This document shows positions 44,324 through 47,158 of a stretch of DNA of 47,158 nucleotides, piece after piece. The notes beneath the pieces are model-generated. The model was not told the DNA's origin, searched no databases, and worked only from the letters and a program-made list of their open reading frames with translations. The DNA lies in NCBI GenBank assembly GCA_031261485.1, contig JAISJO010000092.1, forward strand, positions 1 to 47,158. Direction: 5' to 3'. The translations under genes and the position numbers were made by a program. This DNA is from Propionibacteriaceae bacterium (GTDB lineage: Bacteria > Actinomycetota > Actinomycetes > Propionibacteriales > Propionibacteriaceae). Position 1 is the first letter of the stretch, and each line of letters starts with the position of its first letter.

Positions 44324-45033
44324 CGAGGCCACCTCTGATACGAGAAATCACGGATGAGGCGGCCTTGGGCGACTCCGCGCGATTCGAACTTGGTGAGCGG
44401 GCGCAGGTCGAAACGGTCGGGGGAGAGGAATCGGAAGGCCGGATTGGCGTCGAGTACTTCTTCCATGTGCCGGGCGTATTCTTCCCAGTCAGTGGCCAGT
44501 CTGAGGGTGCCACCGTCGACCAGCTTCGCCGCGAGCAGGTCTACGAACTTGGGCGAAATGAGGCGGCGTTTGTGGTGGCGCTTCTTCTGCCAGGGGTCCG
44601 GGAAGAATATCCAGACCTGAGACAGTGAGGCGTCGGGAATCAGGTGGGTCAGTCCTGTCACCGCGTCCCCGACGATCATGCGTACATTGTCCGTGCCGAC
44701 GCCGGCCAGCTTGCCGAGCGTGGTGGCCACAGACGCCTCGAAGACCTCGAAAGCCAGGAAGTTCCACTCGGGATGCGCTTGGGCAGCGGCGACAAGTGTC
44801 TCCCCATGCCCAGAGCCGATTTCCACGACGACAGGGGCGGTGCTACCGAAGAGTGTCACCAAGTCCAGAGGCTCTTGCTCGGCGACCCTGGTGAGCGTCT
44901 TGCCCAGATCGACGTTCACAACAAAGCGTGGGCCGTACATCGCCAGCCATGACTGTTGCGCAGGCGTCATGCGGGAGCTGCGGCGCACGTACGTGGCGAT
45001 TTCGCGGCGCGGGCGCGGGAGAGCGACAGTCAT
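44320..45033 (-). CDS. trmB: tRNA (guanine46-N7)-methyltransferase
   Basis: TrmB makes m7G46 in tRNA variable loops. The 237-residue protein has a SAM site VVVEIGSGHGETLVAAA near 68-84, the signature FFPDPWQKKRHHKRRL near 143-158, LRLATDWEEYARHM and a C-terminal TKFESRGVAQGR near 215. ATG 45033 is chosen; in-frame codons further upstream (to 45261) would run through the divergent marC promoter region and gene. No Shine-Dalgarno is present; CAAGAT 7 nt upstream suggests a leaderless transcript. Confidence 0.94.
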   Translation of the reverse strand: MTVALPRPRREIATYVRRSSRMTPAQQSWLAMYGPRFVVNVDLGKTLTRVAEQEPLDLVTLFGSTAPVVVEIGSGHGETLVAAAQAHPEWNFLAFEVFEASVATTLGKLAGVGTDNVRMIVGDAVTGLTHLIPDASLSQVWIFFPDPWQKKRHHKRRLISPKFVDLLAAKLVDGGTLRLATDWEEYARHMEEVLDANPAFRFLSPDRFDLRPLTKFESRGVAQGRLIRDFSYQRWPR

Positions 45034-45142
45034 AGGGGGAATCTTGCCACATGCCCCGGACTTTTCCGAAGCAGGCACAGGGCGCGTCACAGACTCAAGA
45101 ACATCACAGGGGCCGACTTGTTCGACCCGATAAGGTGGAGGG

Positions 45143-45748
45143 GTGGATCTCGGGTACCTGTTCTTATCAACCTTTGTTACTTTGTGGGTCATTCTTGACC
45201 CGCCAGGGTTGTTGCCTGTTTTCCTTGGCCTGACCAAGCCTATGACCGCGAAAGAGCGCAATCAGTCCGCCCTCAAGGCGTCCTTCGTCGCTCTCGGGGT
45301 CATCGCTTTGTTCGCCATCTTTGGCCGACTCATCCTGGTTTACCTCCAGATTTCCGTCGAGGCCCTCCAAGTTTCTGGTGGTCTACTATTGCTGATTGTC
45401 GCGCTGGAATTACTCATGGGTAAGCATGACACAGTGAAAGAGGAAGCTCACACGGTCAACGTCGCCATCGTGCCTCTGGGGACTCCGTTGCTGGCTGGCC
45501 CTGGGGCGATTGTGGCCATGATGGTGGCGGTCCAAGGCGCGGAAGGCGTTGCCAGACACCTGATTGTCGGAGCGGCGCTGGTGTTGGCCATGGCAGCCGT
45601 GTACCTCTTCCTGCGGTTCGCGTCGAGTATCCACAAGGTGCTCCGCGAGGGCGGCACCATCTTGCTGACCCGCATCGCGGGCCTGCTGTTGGCGGCCATT
45701 GCTGTTGAAATGATGGCCGACGGCATCCTGGGTTTCGCAGGCCGTTGA
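45143..45748 (+). CDS. MarC family integral membrane protein
   Basis: The 201-residue protein has six hydrophobic segments (about 5-25, 40-62, 68-86, 105-130, 135-158, 174-197) and MarC family features: LWVILDPPGLLPVFLGLT near 14-31 and VPLGTPLLAGPGAIVAMM near 109-126. MarC proteins are poorly understood; relatives include a possible amino-acid transporter, and the link to multiple antibiotic resistance has been withdrawn for E. coli MarC. The GTG start at 45143 follows GGTGGAGG. It stands alone, divergent from trmB. Confidence 0.85.
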   Translation: MDLGYLFLSTFVTLWVILDPPGLLPVFLGLTKPMTAKERNQSALKASFVALGVIALFAIFGRLILVYLQISVEALQVSGGLLLLIVALELLMGKHDTVKEEAHTVNVAIVPLGTPLLAGPGAIVAMMVAVQGAEGVARHLIVGAALVLAMAAVYLFLRFASSIHKVLREGGTILLTRIAGLLLAAIAVEMMADGILGFAGR

Positions 45749-45801
45749 CGAGCCAGACGCAAGAACCAGCGGAAGCGCTACCTTTTGGCTAGTCGCGGCC
45801 C

Positions 45802-45807
45802 TACAAT
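45802..45807 (+). promoter_or_regulatory. Candidate -10 of the SPFH gene promoter
   Basis: TACAAT lies 72 bp before the SPFH start, in a 131-bp gap. No good -35 at standard spacing was found. AAGGGA near 45865 is the ribosome site. Confidence 0.35.
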
Positions 45808-45879
45808 TGATACCGGAGCCGGATTCTTGTTCGACCACACCCCGGCTTTCTCGGTCAACCCAACGAAGGGAACACAGAC

Positions 45880-47121
45880 ATGGGACTCATTAGGGCCGCA
45901 CTTGGTGCCGTCAACGGAACGCTAGCCGATCAATGGAAAGAATTCTTCTACTGCGAGTCTTTGGAAGCGGATGTGTTGGTGGCCAAGGGCCACAAGCAGA
46001 TTGGCAACCGGAGCTCGAACACACGTGGCGAAGACAATGTCATCACCAATGGCTCCGGCCTGATTGTGAATGACGGACAATGCATGATTATCGTCGAGCA
46101 AGGGCTCATCGTCGAGCTTTGTGCGGAACCAGGACAATACTCCTATGATTCTGCTCTCTCGCCGTCGATCTTCACAGGAGATCTGGGGACGACAATCCTT
46201 GCGATCCTCAAAGACATGTGGACGCGCGCCGGTTATGGCGGCCAACCTGGTCGTGACCAGCGGGTCTATTACGTCAACACCAAGGAGATTGTTGGCAACA
46301 AGTACGGCACGCAGAATCCTGTGCCTTTCCGCATCGTGGACAAGAACATCAAACTCGACATCGACATCTCGATTCGGGCTAATGGCGAGTTCTCTTTCCG
46401 TATCGCAGACCCGGTCACGTTCTATACGAGGGTAACGGGCAATGTCGGCGGTGAGTACCTCTACTCCCAGATCGAATCACAGATGAAATCGGAATTGCTG
46501 AGTGCCCTTCAACCTGCTCTCGCCGTTATCTCTGGCCTCGGTATCCGCCCCAACGAGATTCCTGCTCATGCCGCCGAACTCACAGCCGCCATGAAGAGCG
46601 CCCTCAATGGGCAGTGGCTCCAGGGCAGAGGCATCGAGATTGTGTCGATGGCCATGAACTCGGTGATCCTCTCCGAAGAGGATTCCAAGATGATCGCGGA
46701 CCTGCAACGCACTGCGGTATTCACCGATCCGACGATGGCTGCGGCGAACCTGGCACAGGCTCAGGCCGACGCCATGCGCACCGCTGCTGGCAATGACGCT
46801 GGGGCTATCACCGGTTTCATCGGCATGGGATACGCCCAGCAGGCTGGCGGGGCAAACCCAGCGGACTTGTTCGCAATGGGGCAACGGGCACAGGCGCCTG
46901 TCCCGGTTGCTCCTCCCGCTCCGCCCCAAGTCGCAGGCTGGACCTGCCAATGCGGGGCCGTCAACAGTGGCAACTTCTGCACGACCTGCGGCAAGCCCAA
47001 GCCTGCCGACGCCGCTGCTTACCGCTGCTCGAAGTGTGGCTGGACTCCGCAGAATCCGGCGATTCCACCGGCTTTCTGCCCTAATTGTGGCGACCCGTTC
47101 ACCGCAGAGGATCGAGTCTGA
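45880..47121 (+). CDS. SPFH-domain protein with C-terminal zinc ribbons (YdjI-like)
   Basis: The 413-residue protein has a short N-terminal region, an SPFH/band-7-like domain (about 40-290: VITNGSGLIVNDGQCMIIVE, RIADPVTFYTRVTG, EIVSMAMNSVILSEEDSKMI), a Gly/Ala/Pro linker and two Cys-rich ribbons (CQCGAVNSGNFCTTCGKPKP near 356; CSKCGW...FCPNCGDPF near 384-405). It resembles Bacillus YdjI, described as a virion-core-like SPFH protein that localises at membranes under stress. It has no transmembrane helix, so membrane contact would be peripheral. The possible next gene starts at once. Confidence 0.85.
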   Translation: MGLIRAALGAVNGTLADQWKEFFYCESLEADVLVAKGHKQIGNRSSNTRGEDNVITNGSGLIVNDGQCMIIVEQGLIVELCAEPGQYSYDSALSPSIFTGDLGTTILAILKDMWTRAGYGGQPGRDQRVYYVNTKEIVGNKYGTQNPVPFRIVDKNIKLDIDISIRANGEFSFRIADPVTFYTRVTGNVGGEYLYSQIESQMKSELLSALQPALAVISGLGIRPNEIPAHAAELTAAMKSALNGQWLQGRGIEIVSMAMNSVILSEEDSKMIADLQRTAVFTDPTMAAANLAQAQADAMRTAAGNDAGAITGFIGMGYAQQAGGANPADLFAMGQRAQAPVPVAPPAPPQVAGWTCQCGAVNSGNFCTTCGKPKPADAAAYRCSKCGWTPQNPAIPPAFCPNCGDPFTAEDRV

Positions 47122-47158
47122 GTGGCTGGGCAACAGGGCCCAGTCCAAGCTCCTGCCA
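47122..47158 (+). CDS. Possible start of a downstream gene (partial)
   Basis: GTG at 47122 directly follows the SPFH stop and stays open for 12 codons (MAGQQGPVQAPA) to the window edge; AGAGGA at 47105-47110 could serve as ribosome site. Too short to identify. Genes after YdjI-like proteins often encode partner zinc-ribbon or membrane proteins. Confidence 0.35.
   Translation, partial: MAGQQGPVQAPA

Overview
The window is a stretch of core chromosome from a high-GC Gram-positive bacterium (Actinomycetota). The gene order is the actinobacterial one: infC-rpmI-rplT-SpoU methylase-pheS-pheT-arg genes-tyrS, then DUF3040-mraZ-rsmH-ftsL-ftsI-mraY-...-ftsW-murG-murC-ftsQ-ftsZ-pgeF-sepF-yggT-divIVA-dksA/traR-lspA-rluD. 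DivIVA/Wag31, SepF, an S9 with a long acidic N-terminus and a FtsZ ending in DVPPFMK agree with this. The order resembles Actinomycetaceae, Bifidobacteriaceae and Micrococcales, but I cannot fix genus or species. A secreted surface protein with IgGFc-binding-like and Mub-type modules hints at a host-associated lifestyle.

Layout. 1-1823 (minus): 5' part of a large secreted adhesin. 2234-8031: translation block (IF3, L35, L20, an RNA 2'-O-methylase, PheS, PheT). 8033-9151 (minus): a FemAB/MurM-type peptidoglycan-bridge transferase. 9287-15504: arginine genes argC-J-B-D-R-H, without the usual argF and argG. 15578-17257: tyrS and a small DUF3040 membrane protein. 17445-34619: division and cell-wall (dcw) cluster. 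34741-37262: pyruvate kinase and a GT4 glycosyltransferase. 37448-40219: peptide deformylase, a XerC/D-type recombinase and a double-M23 protein. 40446-42774: rplM-rpsI-glmM. 42834-45033 (minus): an RsmC-like methylase, TruA and TrmB. 45143 to the end: a MarC-family membrane protein, an SPFH/zinc-ribbon protein and the first bases of a possible further gene.

The most unusual feature is in the dcw cluster. The gene at the murD position (22386-23402) is an intact, translationally coupled ORF that still looks like domains 1 and 2 of MurD. It has lost the ATP-binding P-loop, the catalytic Glu, the His and Lys of the active site, and the whole C-terminal ligase domain. In addition murE and murF are absent between ftsI and mraY. 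MraY, MurG, MurC, FtsI and FtsW all keep their catalytic motifs, so the cell should still make peptidoglycan. The D-Glu, diamino-acid and D-Ala-D-Ala ligases must then be encoded elsewhere or replaced, and the MurD relic may have become a non-catalytic (scaffold or regulatory) member of the complex.

Other points: infC appears to start at ATC behind a strong Shine-Dalgarno. Four 10-bp-spaced repeats resembling MraZ boxes precede mraZ. Two perfect DnaA boxes within identical 14-bp repeats, 30 bp apart, precede the rplM promoter. LspA has a long acidic tail. Two M23 domains, one lacking a metal ligand, are fused in one secreted protein. Many neighbouring genes overlap as ATGA, indicating translational coupling. 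I saw no tRNA, rRNA, CRISPR array, insertion sequence or prophage gene.
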